Below are positions 1-7,602 of a stretch of DNA of 64,000 nt, piece after piece (position 1 is the first letter of the stretch; the number at the start of each line of letters is the position of its first letter). Position numbers and translations under genes: made by a program. Source of the DNA: Gracilinema caldarium (GTDB taxonomy: Bacteria; Spirochaetota; Spirochaetia; Treponematales; Breznakiellaceae); contig NZ_JAJUHW010000002.1 of assembly GCF_029265695.1 (NCBI RefSeq), forward strand, positions 1 through 64,000. The letters run 5' to 3'. The notes under the pieces are model-generated. The model was given only the letters and a program-made list of their open reading frames with translations. It was not told the origin of the DNA and searched no databases.

Positions 1-1
1 A

Positions 2-424
2 TCCGTGCTTTCCAACGCGGGCACCATGCTCGAAACACTGCAGGGTAGCGGTGATATTATACCCGTCATCTCCGATGCTATTGCGGGGCTTTCCAATCTA
101 GCCCCTTCGGCAACGGCTCTTACAACAATACTTCCCGATCCTTCTGACATAGAAGCTTTCGATGCCTTTGTTTCCCAGGCGAGCCCAGAGGAACTTGCCA
201 TGGCGGCCGTTGTACTCCTTGCCGCAGAGGCTCAGGCTTCCGGTAGTGTGGCAGACTATATTTCTTATTTTGATCCATCTAATCCAGCTTCTGATCCAGC
301 TTCTGAAGCTGAGACACTTGCCGTAGCCCTCGCGGAAGCTGCTGCAACAGCCTACGCCACGTCTGGCGGCACCGGCCCCTTGGCGGACATACTGGCGGGT
401 CTCAACTTAACCACAACACCGTAA
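2..424 (+). CDS. C-terminal part of an unknown Ala/Ser-rich protein (cut by left edge)
   Basis: The reading frame is open to the left edge, so this is probably the end of a longer gene; a GTG at position 5 lies in frame, but nothing marks it as the true start. The visible 140 residues are rich in Ala, Ser, Leu and Thr and include a short repeated PASDPASEAE stretch. No family is recognised. It ends 15 bp before the outer-membrane protein gene at 440 and is probably co-transcribed with it. A link to the envelope is only a guess from this neighbour. Confidence 0.5.
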   Translation, partial: SVLSNAGTMLETLQGSGDIIPVISDAIAGLSNLAPSATALTTILPDPSDIEAFDAFVSQASPEELAMAAVVLLAAEAQASGSVADYISYFDPSNPASDPASEAETLAVALAEAAATAYATSGGTGPLADILAGLNLTTTP

Positions 425-439
425 GGCAGGAGGCATTTT

Positions 440-1591
440 GTGAAACAACGACGGGGTATCATCGTATTCACTACGCTCTGTGTAATGACGCTTTTTTTCT
501 CGAACAGCCTCCCGGCTTTACCTGAAAAACCCTTTGATTATCCCAGCGCCCGCCTAGCAGCCTTAGGCGGCCGACATGGCACACTGGTCAATGATTTTAC
601 CGCCCTTTTTACGAACCCTGCTGGTTTTGTGGAAGCTCAAGAAGGGTTTAGTGCGGCGGAACTTAGCCTCTCCGTATATGGCCCTGTGTTTGACATTGCC
701 GATAGCTTAGTAAATTATTTGGGGGGTGGTCCCCTCGATATTTCTGGCATAGTAGGTCCAGGAGGTCTTGCAACGGGGCTAAACCTTTCAGGGCCTTTAG
801 CCTTTGGCTGGGTGGGCCGGGGGCTTGGGTTCGGTCTCTTTAACCGGACGGTGGCCGATGCTGCAACCCTGGGCGCTACGATCAATGTGCAAGCCACTGA
901 AGAATTTCTTATGACCGGCGGCTATTCCTTTAGGATTATCAATAAAGGACCTTCTCTTTTGGACGCAGGTTTTTTGGGGAAGGGCTTTGTGCGGGGCCAG
1001 TTACCCCTTTCAGCATCTATTCTTACCGTCACGGATTTATTCAGCGGCAATCCCCTCGATACCCAGCCGTTCACTACCGTATTAGGTGTCGGGGTAGACC
1101 TGGGTGTACTCTATCAATTTGCCAAAACCCTTTCTCTATCCCTCGTGTATCACGATGCCTATTCGCCGGTCTTAGTGGTTCCCTATACATCTGCCCTGTC
1201 TTTTCTGACCGGCGGCGCGGCCAGCGGAAGCGGCACATACAATACGGTAAAGTCCAGCCTGGATGCGGGTATCGCTTATAGTCCCCGTTTTGCCTTCCTG
1301 GACCGCTATGTCTCCCGGCTTACCCTTATGGCTGACTACCGGGATATACTGGACCTGTGGGCCCTCATTCCCCGGAACCCGGTGCTGAATGTTGGGATCG
1401 GCCTAGAGGTAGTCGTACTCGACGCCTTAAGTCTCCGGGCTGGTATTTCCGATGCCCTGCCTGCATTAGGCTTCGGCATCGATTTTTCGATCATGCAGCT
1501 TGACTTTGCAATGCGGGGCGTAGAACTGGGACTCGATCCGGGTATACAGACCACCTATGCGGTAGATGTAGGGCTCCTCTTTAGGTATTAG
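440..1591 (+). CDS. Predicted outer-membrane beta-barrel protein (FadL/PorV/UPF0164-like)
   Basis: The 383-residue product starts with GTG behind a GGCAGGAGG ribosome site. It has a clear signal peptide (basic start, hydrophobic residues about 8-26, then SLPALP). After it comes a segment with SARLAALGG and FTNPAGF, a pattern seen in spirochaete and Bacteroidetes barrel proteins of the FadL/PorV/UPF0164 type. The rest alternates Gly/aromatic/hydrophobic residues and ends in an aromatic residue (LLFRY), as barrel proteins often do. A role in transport of hydrophobic compounds or in outer-membrane structure follows from the family; the substrate cannot be read. Assignment to one exact family is uncertain. 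Confidence 0.65.
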   Translation: MKQRRGIIVFTTLCVMTLFFSNSLPALPEKPFDYPSARLAALGGRHGTLVNDFTALFTNPAGFVEAQEGFSAAELSLSVYGPVFDIADSLVNYLGGGPLDISGIVGPGGLATGLNLSGPLAFGWVGRGLGFGLFNRTVADAATLGATINVQATEEFLMTGGYSFRIINKGPSLLDAGFLGKGFVRGQLPLSASILTVTDLFSGNPLDTQPFTTVLGVGVDLGVLYQFAKTLSLSLVYHDAYSPVLVVPYTSALSFLTGGAASGSGTYNTVKSSLDAGIAYSPRFAFLDRYVSRLTLMADYRDILDLWALIPRNPVLNVGIGLEVVVLDALSLRAGISDALPALGFGIDFSIMQLDFAMRGVELGLDPGIQTTYAVDVGLLFRY

Positions 1592-1643
1592 CCCGCCGTT
1601 TCGCAATCACAAGGACGAAACCAAAAAAAATTGCGGAAAGGTA

Positions 1644-1672
1644 TTGACCAAAAAGCTCCTTTCGTGTAGTGT
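1644..1672 (+). promoter_or_regulatory. Predicted promoter for tRNA-Lys
   Basis: TTGACC at 1644-1649 and TAGTGT at 1667-1672 are separated by 17 bp and lie just ahead of the tRNA at 1683. The -35 box matches the consensus at five of six positions; the -10 box is weaker. The expected start point would be only a few bases upstream of the mature tRNA. Confidence 0.55.
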
Positions 1673-1682
1673 ACCGGAGCAC

Positions 1683-1755
1683 GGGCTGCTAGCTCAGTAG
1701 GTAGAGCAACGCCCTTTTAAGGCGTGGGTCACTGGTTCGAATCCAGTGCAGCTCA
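1683..1755 (+). tRNA. tRNA-Lys (anticodon TTT)
   Basis: A full cloverleaf can be drawn. The acceptor stem is 1683-1689 with 1748-1754 (one G-U pair), the D stem 1692-1695 with 1704-1707, the anticodon stem 1709-1713 with 1721-1725, and the T stem 1731-1735 with 1743-1747. The anticodon loop CTTTTAA places TTT at 1716-1718. The discriminator base is A1755, and the CCA end is not encoded. A promoter precedes it and a terminator follows at 1764, so it is a single-gene unit. Confidence 0.95.
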
Positions 1756-1763
1756 TGTTAAGC

Positions 1764-1800
1764 GGGGATGTCCTTCAAGTTGAGGACATCCCCTTTTTAT
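1764..1800 (+). terminator. Rho-independent terminator after tRNA-Lys
   Basis: A perfect 11-bp stem (GGGGATGTCCT at 1764-1774 with its complement at 1783-1793) and an 8-base loop are followed by a T-rich tail. It lies 8 bp beyond the tRNA. Confidence 0.9.
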
Positions 1801-1844
1801 TTTTAGGGTGATGAAGTTCTTTAACTCAATGGGGAGGACTATCC

Positions 1845-2388
1845 ATGAAAGAGAAAAAAAGTATCGAGCTCACCTACGAGAATATTACCAAGCTGCATGT
1901 GGATGCGATTGTAAATGCCGCTAATGCAACTCTCCTCGGTGGCGGCGGGCTAGACGGTGCCATCCATTATGCTGCGGGTCCTTCCCTGCTCGAAGAGTGC
2001 CGCCTTATCAACAAAACAAAGGGGGGGCTGTAAAACAGGGCATGCGGTCATTACGGGAGCGGGAAAACTCCCCTGCAAGTATGTGATTCATACGGTGGGG
2101 CCGGTCTGGCACGGCGGAAAATTAAACGAGGAAGCCCTGCTTGCCTCCTGTTACCGGGAAAGCCTTTTGCTCGCTGACAGTCATGGCTGCACATCTATTG
2201 CGTTTCCTAATATCAGCACCGGTATTTTTGGTTTTCCAAAACAGCTGGCTGCTGAAATTGCTGTACAAACAATAAAAGCGGAATTACCCCGCTGCTCTCA
2301 TGTGACAAGGCTTCTCTTTGATTGTTATGAGAGTGAAAACTATTATATTTATACCGCATTGCTCGGAGAAGAGTCGGTCTTTCTATGA
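1845..2388 (+). pseudogene. Macro-domain (ADP-ribose-binding) protein, frameshifted at a G7 tract
   Basis: Two overlapping frames together give a complete macro domain of about 180 residues. The first (1845-2033) holds [18 protein letters not shown], the ADP-ribose-binding core. The second holds TGHAVITGAG and NISTGIFGFP, the later conserved loops. The break is at a run of seven G (2021-2027); with six G the frames join to read KGGCKTGHA, the normal family sequence. Known relatives remove ADP-ribose from proteins or deacetylate O-acetyl-ADP-ribose. The gene has an ATG behind GGGGAGG and overlaps the opposite DUF167 gene by 6 bp. The shift may be a sequencing error, a true mutation, or slippage-based on/off switching; the rest of the protein looks undamaged, which argues against old decay. 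Confidence 0.8.
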
Positions 2389-2673
2389 GTCAATAAGAGC
2401 CAAAAGGGGCTGCAATGCTTCCTGGGGCAGCTCAACCGTTTTAAGCCTGTTTTTCTCCCCCAAAACCAGCCTAATATCCCGTTTTGCCATGCCGGTTTTT
2501 TTAGCAAGAAACGCTATCAGTTCTGCGTTTGCCTTACCGTCCTCCGGGGCGGCGGCAATACGGATTCTGAGCCGGTTTTCGGCAATGCCTGCGATTTCGG
2601 TTTTGGATGCCCCGGGAACTGCTTTTATGTCCACCACAAGGGTCTTTTCCTGAATGCGGTACCAATTATCCAT
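2383..2673 (-). CDS. DUF167/YggU family protein
   Basis: The 96-residue product begins MDNWYRIQEK and carries the family signature VPGASKTEIAG followed by LRIRIAAAPEDGKANAELI. The small alpha/beta DUF167 fold is widespread, but its biochemical role is not established. The ATG at 2673 is chosen because the family sequence begins there; the frame stays open upstream, but that part is the antisense of the neighbouring gene. It overlaps the stop of the upstream minus-strand gene by 8 bp, so the two are probably translationally coupled. Confidence 0.85.
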   Translation of the reverse strand: MDNWYRIQEKTLVVDIKAVPGASKTEIAGIAENRLRIRIAAAPEDGKANAELIAFLAKKTGMAKRDIRLVLGEKNRLKTVELPQEALQPLLALIDS

Positions 2674-3241
2674 GATGGGCCATCCAGTATGGTTTACCAA
2701 GTTCCCAGCGAATCCGTATTGCCGCCGCGTCTTCACCGCCGGTATAGGTAAACGCATAATTCGCCACCGCTCCCTGGCGAAATCGGAAGGGGGGAAGCTC
2801 CTGCTGCAATTTTTGCGCAAGAACCAGGGTGTTACTATCCGCATGCAGCGCGAGAATAAAGAGGGGAGAAGGACCCTGATATGGAGCGAGCTTGCCGTAT
2901 GTATGTGCCGATGCAGCAAACAGGGTATCTGAAATCTGAGGTATTAAAGGAAAAGCGAGGGCTACAAGACCGCCGGGGAGGCTAAAAAGATCGAGCGTCC
3001 CTCCATCAATATAAGCTGCTCTATCTTGCTCTATGCTTTTCTCTCGGATAAGACGGGCGAGAGCCTTGAGATGCTCTGGCTTTGCGGGCTCCTCTACCGG
3101 CGCTATGAATGCTAATGATGGCAGCAATTTTACGCCTCCCATTCCGGCTTGCCAGAGGCGGCGCTTAAGTTCCTGTATTGGCTCAAGGCTATCCCGGTGG
3201 GGTACAAGTACGAGCCAGCGGTGTATATTGTCAAAATTCAT
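2666..3241 (-). CDS. Conserved hypothetical protein, 191 residues
   Basis: The product begins MNFDNIHRWLVLVPHRD. The frame is open further up to 3313, but the ATG at 3241 is preferred because it leaves room for promoters between this gene and the divergent one at 3305. The protein is soluble, with no signal peptide. The layout (LVLVPHRD near the start, a mid-protein FILALHADS segment) faintly recalls two-histidine phosphoesterases, but the required HxT/S motifs are not present, so I do not assign that family. It lies upstream of and overlaps the DUF167 gene. Confidence 0.6.
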   Translation of the reverse strand: MNFDNIHRWLVLVPHRDSLEPIQELKRRLWQAGMGGVKLLPSLAFIAPVEEPAKPEHLKALARLIREKSIEQDRAAYIDGGTLDLFSLPGGLVALAFPLIPQISDTLFAASAHTYGKLAPYQGPSPLFILALHADSNTLVLAQKLQQELPPFRFRQGAVANYAFTYTGGEDAAAIRIRWELGKPYWMAHHG

Positions 3242-3304
3242 ATTCTCAAAAAAGTGTAAGCATGATACAGTTATTCTATATCGTTGTAAAGAAAGGAACG
3301 GAAC

Positions 3305-4084
3305 ATGAAACATAAGACCAAGCTCCTTGTGGACAGACTGGTAGGAACTATATCGAGCTGGCCCACCATAGAATGTATTTCATTGAACGAGGCTGCCACG
3401 CCGGACACGCTGGATCCCTATTTTGCCCTCATTCTCGATGTGTATTACCGGGACAAGGTCCCCGATGCTGCATCCCGCCAAGCTGCCTATGGGCAGGATG
3501 TGCTTGCCTTTGAAACTTCCAGCCATACCAACAAGGACCGCTTCCTTATAGGGGATTTTCCTGTCCGTATTGAATATAAGGATATTAAAAAGGTTGATGA
3601 ATTGGTAACTATCGCCGACTCTCAACTGGAACATCTGTGGCTTATTAAGGATATGGGCACCTATGGTTTTTACCGGCTGGCCCACGGTGACATTTTATAC
3701 CAAAATTCAAACTGGATTCAGGATATCCGAAGCAGGCTTAAGCATCTGAGCAGCGAATTCTGGAACCAGATGCGGGATGCTCATCAATCTAAAATGGAGC
3801 ATTTCTTAAGCGACCTGGGGGCCGCCCTCATTCAGGGGGATAATTTCCACTACCTTATTTCTTCTGCGGGTTTTATTAAAAACGCCTGCGAAGTGCTGTT
3901 CTGTATTAACCACCGGTTTGAGCCTTCCCACCGGGGTTTTTATGAACAGGTGATTAAGCTTCCCGTGCTGCCCGACGAATTTGCGGGCCGTTTCGAAAGT
4001 TTTTTGGCCAACGACAGTGAAATGACAGCGGAACGGAAATACTCCCTGGCCCAGCTTATTGCAAGAAGCATAATAGGCCTTTAA
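3305..4084 (+). CDS. Nucleotidyltransferase-fold-like protein (DUF4037-like), function unknown
   Basis: The 259-residue soluble protein starts behind GAAAGGAACGG. The pattern of an acidic strand (FALILDVYYRD, about residues 40-50), a later acidic strand (RIEYKDIKKVDEL, about 88-100) and a helical C-terminal half with LFCINHRFEPSHRGFYEQ resembles DUF4037-type nucleotidyltransferase-like proteins. The Gly-Ser motif of active enzymes is not visible, so catalytic activity is doubtful. It is followed after 12 bp by the lipoprotein gene at 4097. The fold assignment is an inference from pattern only. Confidence 0.5.
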   Translation: MKHKTKLLVDRLVGTISSWPTIECISLNEAATPDTLDPYFALILDVYYRDKVPDAASRQAAYGQDVLAFETSSHTNKDRFLIGDFPVRIEYKDIKKVDELVTIADSQLEHLWLIKDMGTYGFYRLAHGDILYQNSNWIQDIRSRLKHLSSEFWNQMRDAHQSKMEHFLSDLGAALIQGDNFHYLISSAGFIKNACEVLFCINHRFEPSHRGFYEQVIKLPVLPDEFAGRFESFLANDSEMTAERKYSLAQLIARSIIGL

Positions 4085-4096
4085 GGCGGACGCATA

Positions 4097-5824
4097 ATGG
4101 GAAGACGCCATCAGCAGGCTTTCGTCTTTGTGTTTGGATTGGTGCTGTTCTTAGTTTCCGCTTGCAGCGACGCGGAAAGCGCTGATATTCGCTTCATAGA
4201 CCAGGAAGGAAAGTCTTTGGTCTTGGAAACGTCTCAACGCGGGAAGTCCGGTCTTGTGCGTCCTGGAGACAGCCTGGTATATAAGCTTAAAAAATCCCTG
4301 AATCCCGGTCCAAACTATGTCCTTGCGTTGACATATAGGGTGGTACTAGATAACCAGAAAAATACAGGCGGCCAAGCTCCTGCGGCCCTCTTTTCGCTGC
4401 TTAAAGATCCCACTAAAGCCGAAGCATCCCAGATTCGCTGGCAGCTCCCCCTGTCTGGGGAATTTCTGGGCGGCCCGGGCATGGCCTCTTTGCTTAAGGT
4501 GAAATATGCGATACCGATGGGATCTGTATCTTTTTCGGCCATACGGGTGGATTATAAAAAGGCTCTTAAAAACGAAAATTCTGGTGTGAGCATACAGCTA
4601 GAAAGTATGGCGCTGGAACCGCTGTGGTTCGGTTTTTATTATAAGGATGGGGCCTTTTCCTGCTCTCCCTTTGTATCCCGAACTGCGGGGCTTGTCACTA
4701 TCGACGTTCCTGATCAGTTCCGAGGAACGGGCCTGTGGAAGTTAGATCTGAGCGCTGCAAGCCTTGCCTCACCGGTTTCACTGCGGATCGGAAGCGCCGG
4801 TGCCGGAGGATTTTCTGTACAAGCTAAAACGGTGCCGTCCCTCATGGCGGGTTCTTTGCCCGAAATACCCTTTCCCCTCGTCGCTGCTGTCCAAGACCGG
4901 CTTGTTGAAGGTGCATCTGTTGTGTTTAGCCGCTTTAACCTGTCTCCACTGCCAGAGAGTCCCATCCCGGCTGACCCGGCGAGTATTTTAGATTACCGGC
5001 AGGAGCTTTGGCGGCACAAGGACTATGAGGTGTTTCAGTGGGACCGCTTTCCGAGCATCCTTATTTTTGATACCCGGTCCTACGAAGTGCAGGACAGGCT
5101 TTTTAAGCGCCTTGCTTTTTATGTAGAAAAGGCAGGTTTCCGGGGCCGCCTTGCCCAGGACGGGGAGATCGCCTCCCTTCATGGGTGGAATGCCCATGAT
5201 TACCGGAGCAGTGACCTGGCGGATTTTTTTACCACCGCTGAAAAGACTCACTTCCCGCTTAACCGTGAAGAACAGGAGCTTCGGGAGATACTGTTAGCCC
5301 ACGGGATTATTAAGGCCGGATCCGATGGAAACCCCAGGGTGTATACCGCAGGGGAGGGGGCTATTATTTCCATTTCACAGGAATCGGCGGATTATCTGCG
5401 CCGGCTTTTTATGGACCATGAGGCCTTTCACGGGCTCTTTTTTATAGACCCCGATTTTCAGGCCTTTGCGCTTGAACGGTGGACCCATCTTGATCCGGTG
5501 GCTAAAAAGTTTTTGGTCGCCTATTTCAGAAACCGAGGCTATGATACGGCCGACGCTTACCTTATGAAAAACGAGCTCATGGCCTACTGCCTCCAGCAGG
5601 GGGTCGCCGGGGCTGCCCCATATTTTGGAAAAACCCTGCCGGAACGGCTTGCCGAATATCCTCAGCACCTCCAGAGTATGCCCGAAAAGGATGCTGCATC
5701 CGGCACATGGCCGGCCCTGGCTGCTCTTTTTACCGCCGAGGCAAAGGCTTTTTCTGACTATGTTTCCAAGCGCTGGGGCCTTGAAGCGGGCCGCGTCTGG
5801 AACATCACGAAACGGTCCCTCTAG
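4097..5824 (+). CDS. Lipoprotein with HExxH zinc-protease motif, 575 residues
   Basis: The N-terminus has a hydrophobic stretch ending LVSAC (Cys23), a lipoprotein signal. The first 270 residues look beta-rich. In the C-terminal half, MDHEAFHGLFF gives HEAFH at residues 441-445, and NELMAY places Glu493 about 50 residues later, the layout of a gluzincin metallopeptidase (two His and a distal Glu for zinc, plus the catalytic Glu442). It therefore probably acts as a membrane-anchored peptidase outside the cytoplasm. No known family is recognised with confidence. It shares a short operon with the gene at 3305. Confidence 0.6.
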   Translation: MGRRHQQAFVFVFGLVLFLVSACSDAESADIRFIDQEGKSLVLETSQRGKSGLVRPGDSLVYKLKKSLNPGPNYVLALTYRVVLDNQKNTGGQAPAALFSLLKDPTKAEASQIRWQLPLSGEFLGGPGMASLLKVKYAIPMGSVSFSAIRVDYKKALKNENSGVSIQLESMALEPLWFGFYYKDGAFSCSPFVSRTAGLVTIDVPDQFRGTGLWKLDLSAASLASPVSLRIGSAGAGGFSVQAKTVPSLMAGSLPEIPFPLVAAVQDRLVEGASVVFSRFNLSPLPESPIPADPASILDYRQELWRHKDYEVFQWDRFPSILIFDTRSYEVQDRLFKRLAFYVEKAGFRGRLAQDGEIASLHGWNAHDYRSSDLADFFTTAEKTHFPLNREEQELREILLAHGIIKAGSDGNPRVYTAGEGAIISISQESADYLRRLFMDHEAFHGLFFIDPDFQAFALERWTHLDPVAKKFLVAYFRNRGYDTADAYLMKNELMAYCLQQGVAGAAPYFGKTLPERLAEYPQHLQSMPEKDAASGTWPALAALFTAEAKAFSDYVSKRWGLEAGRVWNITKRSL

Positions 5825-5838
5825 AGCTCTGAGGCCTG

Positions 5839-5934
5839 CCATGCAAAACTTGGCAGCTCCGGGATGCCTGCTGGGTAAAACTTCGCGGCTCCGAAAGGAG
5901 TTCCATGCAAAACTTAGCAGCTCCGGTCAGGGGC
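5839..5934. repeat. Three tandem copies of a 32-bp repeat
   Basis: Units start at 5839, 5871 and 5903, each 32 bp, with the shared core AAAACTTnGCnGCTCCG at 5845, 5877 and 5909. Copies one and three are nearly identical over CCATGCAAAACTT; copy two differs at the edges. The array fills the gap between the two convergent genes ending at 5824 and 5936. It contains no spacers and is not a CRISPR. Confidence 0.75.
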
Positions 5935-5935
5935 C

Positions 5936-6643
5936 TTATAGAAATTCTTTAATAAAGGCCAGGGTCTTACTGGCAGCGGTGCTTGGTTTTTGCTCAAAGC
6001 CCGTGTTAAACCGACGTTCTGCCTCCAGGGTGGAAGGCGGTCCGTGGCCGGGCAGCACCACATAGTCCCCTGGCAGGGACAGTATTTTGCTGCGGAGGGC
6101 GCTCACCTCTAGGGATGCTCCATAAGAACTGTTGGTGCTGCCGATAAGACCGGCGGTCATGGCGTCCCCGGTGAACAGCACATGAGATACCTTATACACC
6201 GCCGAATCGGCGGAGTGTCCGGGAACGGAGAAAACTTCTACCGTGAATGGTCCGAGGGGGAAAACATCTCCGTCCTTAATCATAACTGTTTTATGTTCGC
6301 AAACTTCGTGGTTAAGGGCATATACGGGCACATCGTAGATTTTTTTTAAGGTCCGCAGTCCATGAACATGGTTCTGATGATCATGGGTAATCAGTACTCC
6401 CCGCAGGGCATATTCGTTTTGCTCAAGAAAATCAATAATCTTTTCATCCATGCAGCCGGGATCCACAATAATGGCTTCCTTGAGCTCAAAAGAAGGTCCA
6501 TAATGCTCATCCGACGAGTTCTCGCTGGGTGATAGGCCCGCATCCAGCGGAAGTATATTTGTTTTATGAGCCCCGGATCCTTCGGTTCCTATTATGTAAC
6601 AATTGGAAAAACCATACAGACAGTAGTGAAAGTATACCTTCAT
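5936..6643 (-). CDS. Metallo-beta-lactamase-fold hydrolase
   Basis: The 235-residue product begins MKVYFHYCLYGFSNCYII. Metal-binding motifs appear in order: THDHQNHVHG (residues 86-95), VPGHSADS, LFTGDAM and VLPGHGPPS. These match a glyoxalase II-like hydrolase with a dinuclear metal site. The usual HxHxDH reads HDHQNH, with Asn91 in place of the Asp ligand, which may leave only one metal site. The ATG at 6643 sits directly after the stop of the pentapeptide gene (6645), so the two form an operon. The substrate is unknown. Confidence 0.8.
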   Translation of the reverse strand: MKVYFHYCLYGFSNCYIIGTEGSGAHKTNILPLDAGLSPSENSSDEHYGPSFELKEAIIVDPGCMDEKIIDFLEQNEYALRGVLITHDHQNHVHGLRTLKKIYDVPVYALNHEVCEHKTVMIKDGDVFPLGPFTVEVFSVPGHSADSAVYKVSHVLFTGDAMTAGLIGSTNSSYGASLEVSALRSKILSLPGDYVVLPGHGPPSTLEAERRFNTGFEQKPSTAASKTLAFIKEFL

Positions 6644-6644
6644 G

Positions 6645-7244
6645 TTATGGCTCCATTTCAAAAATTGCTTCCGCTGTGTTGGATGACTTAAAAGAAACCT
6701 GTTCCTGCTTGCTTGCAATAAAAAAGGTTTTTTTTACGTTGCAGTCGATAAAATCGGAAGCTTGAATCTTTGTATTGATAAAACGGCTATTGTACAGATT
6801 TGAATCGTTAAAGGTTGATTCTTTAATATGGGATCCTGAAAAATTGTCGTGAACCAGTTCAGAGCCTTCAAAGGTACAATCCTGGAAGGTACAGCCCGCA
6901 AAGGATGTAAATTGAATATCGGTTTTAGAAAAATCACATTCATAAAACTGGGAAAAATCGAAAAAGTTCATCCTGAAAAAAGATTTGGTAAAAACACATA
7001 GGGTAAAAGTACAGCCGCTGAAATTACAGCCGAAATATCGCCGATGCGAAAAATCAATACTTGAAAAATGGAGACCGCTGCATACCAGGTCTTTAACGCT
7101 GGTCTGGCTTTGAATGTATTGAATAAGCCGGCCGGCCTCTAAATCTGCGTTAGCGCTGTGCTGAGCGCAGGTCTTTGCTCCCGATAAGCACGGTTTTCCG
7201 CAGCCTGCAGCGCAGGGATACAGGGTAAACATGAAAACAATCAT
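6645..7244 (-). CDS. Pentapeptide-repeat protein with Cys-rich N-terminus
   Basis: From about residue 55 the 199-residue protein is built of repeats of the A/C/S-x-F-x-x type (for example CNFSGCTFTLC and CTFQDCTFEGSEL), expected to form a right-handed square beta-helix. The first 30 residues hold C-x3-C-x3-C-x7-C-x2-H, which could bind zinc. Pentapeptide proteins serve in protein binding or DNA mimicry; the role here is not known. The start could also be the ATG at 7232. It is divergent from the zinc-ribbon gene at 7309 and precedes the hydrolase gene. Confidence 0.75.
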   Translation of the reverse strand: MIVFMFTLYPCAAGCGKPCLSGAKTCAQHSANADLEAGRLIQYIQSQTSVKDLVCSGLHFSSIDFSHRRYFGCNFSGCTFTLCVFTKSFFRMNFFDFSQFYECDFSKTDIQFTSFAGCTFQDCTFEGSELVHDNFSGSHIKESTFNDSNLYNSRFINTKIQASDFIDCNVKKTFFIASKQEQVSFKSSNTAEAIFEMEP

Positions 7245-7308
7245 AGGATTTCATCTGCTCTCTTGCAAGGCCCTTGCGCCATTATTCAACGAAAGGTATT
7301 ATTGCTTT

Positions 7309-7602
7309 ATGTGCTGGTATTGCGGAAGCCCCATCCTGGAAACCGAACCAATAGGTCGATCCCTGCGCTGTGCTGACTGCGGCAAGGATCTGCGGTGCTG
7401 TAAAAATTGCAGGTTTTACCTGGCGGGTGCCCGGGCCGATTGCACCGAGCCTAATGCAGAAGTGCCCTCGGACAAGGAAAGGGGAAATTTTTGCGATTGG
7501 TTCCAGGTAAATCCAAAACTCAAAGTAAAAACTGAAGGAGAAAAGGCCCAGCGCTCTGCCCAGGAGCAGGCAAAATCTGCCTTTGATGCCCTATTTTCAT
7601 GA
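7309..7602 (+). CDS. Small zinc-ribbon-like protein
   Basis: The 97-residue product begins MCWYCGSPILETEP and has three CxxC-type pairs (CWYC, CADC, CKNC) plus two further Cys, suggesting one or two zinc sites near the N-terminus and a charged, helical tail. The ATG at 7309 is chosen because the Cys motifs start there and GAAAGG lies 12 bp upstream; in-frame codons run upstream to 7231 but would overlap the divergent gene. It ends in an ATGA overlap with murI, implying coupled translation. Function unknown. Confidence 0.65.
   Translation: MCWYCGSPILETEPIGRSLRCADCGKDLRCCKNCRFYLAGARADCTEPNAEVPSDKERGNFCDWFQVNPKLKVKTEGEKAQRSAQEQAKSAFDALFS

Noticed and set aside
1598-1621. Terminator after the outer-membrane protein gene
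   Set aside because: GTTTCG/CGAAAC can pair, but the loop is long and an A-run, not a T-run, follows; it is too weak to call on the plus strand.
2674-2919. N-terminal extension of the DUF167 gene
   Set aside because: This part is the antisense frame of the 2666-3241 gene and has no family similarity; the ATG at 2673 fits the family start.
2666-3241. Two-histidine phosphoesterase (2'-5' RNA ligase type)
   Set aside because: The overall layout is suggestive, but the two HxT/S motifs are missing.
5839-5934. CRISPR array
   Set aside because: The 32-bp units touch each other directly; there are no spacers between the repeats and no cas genes in the window.
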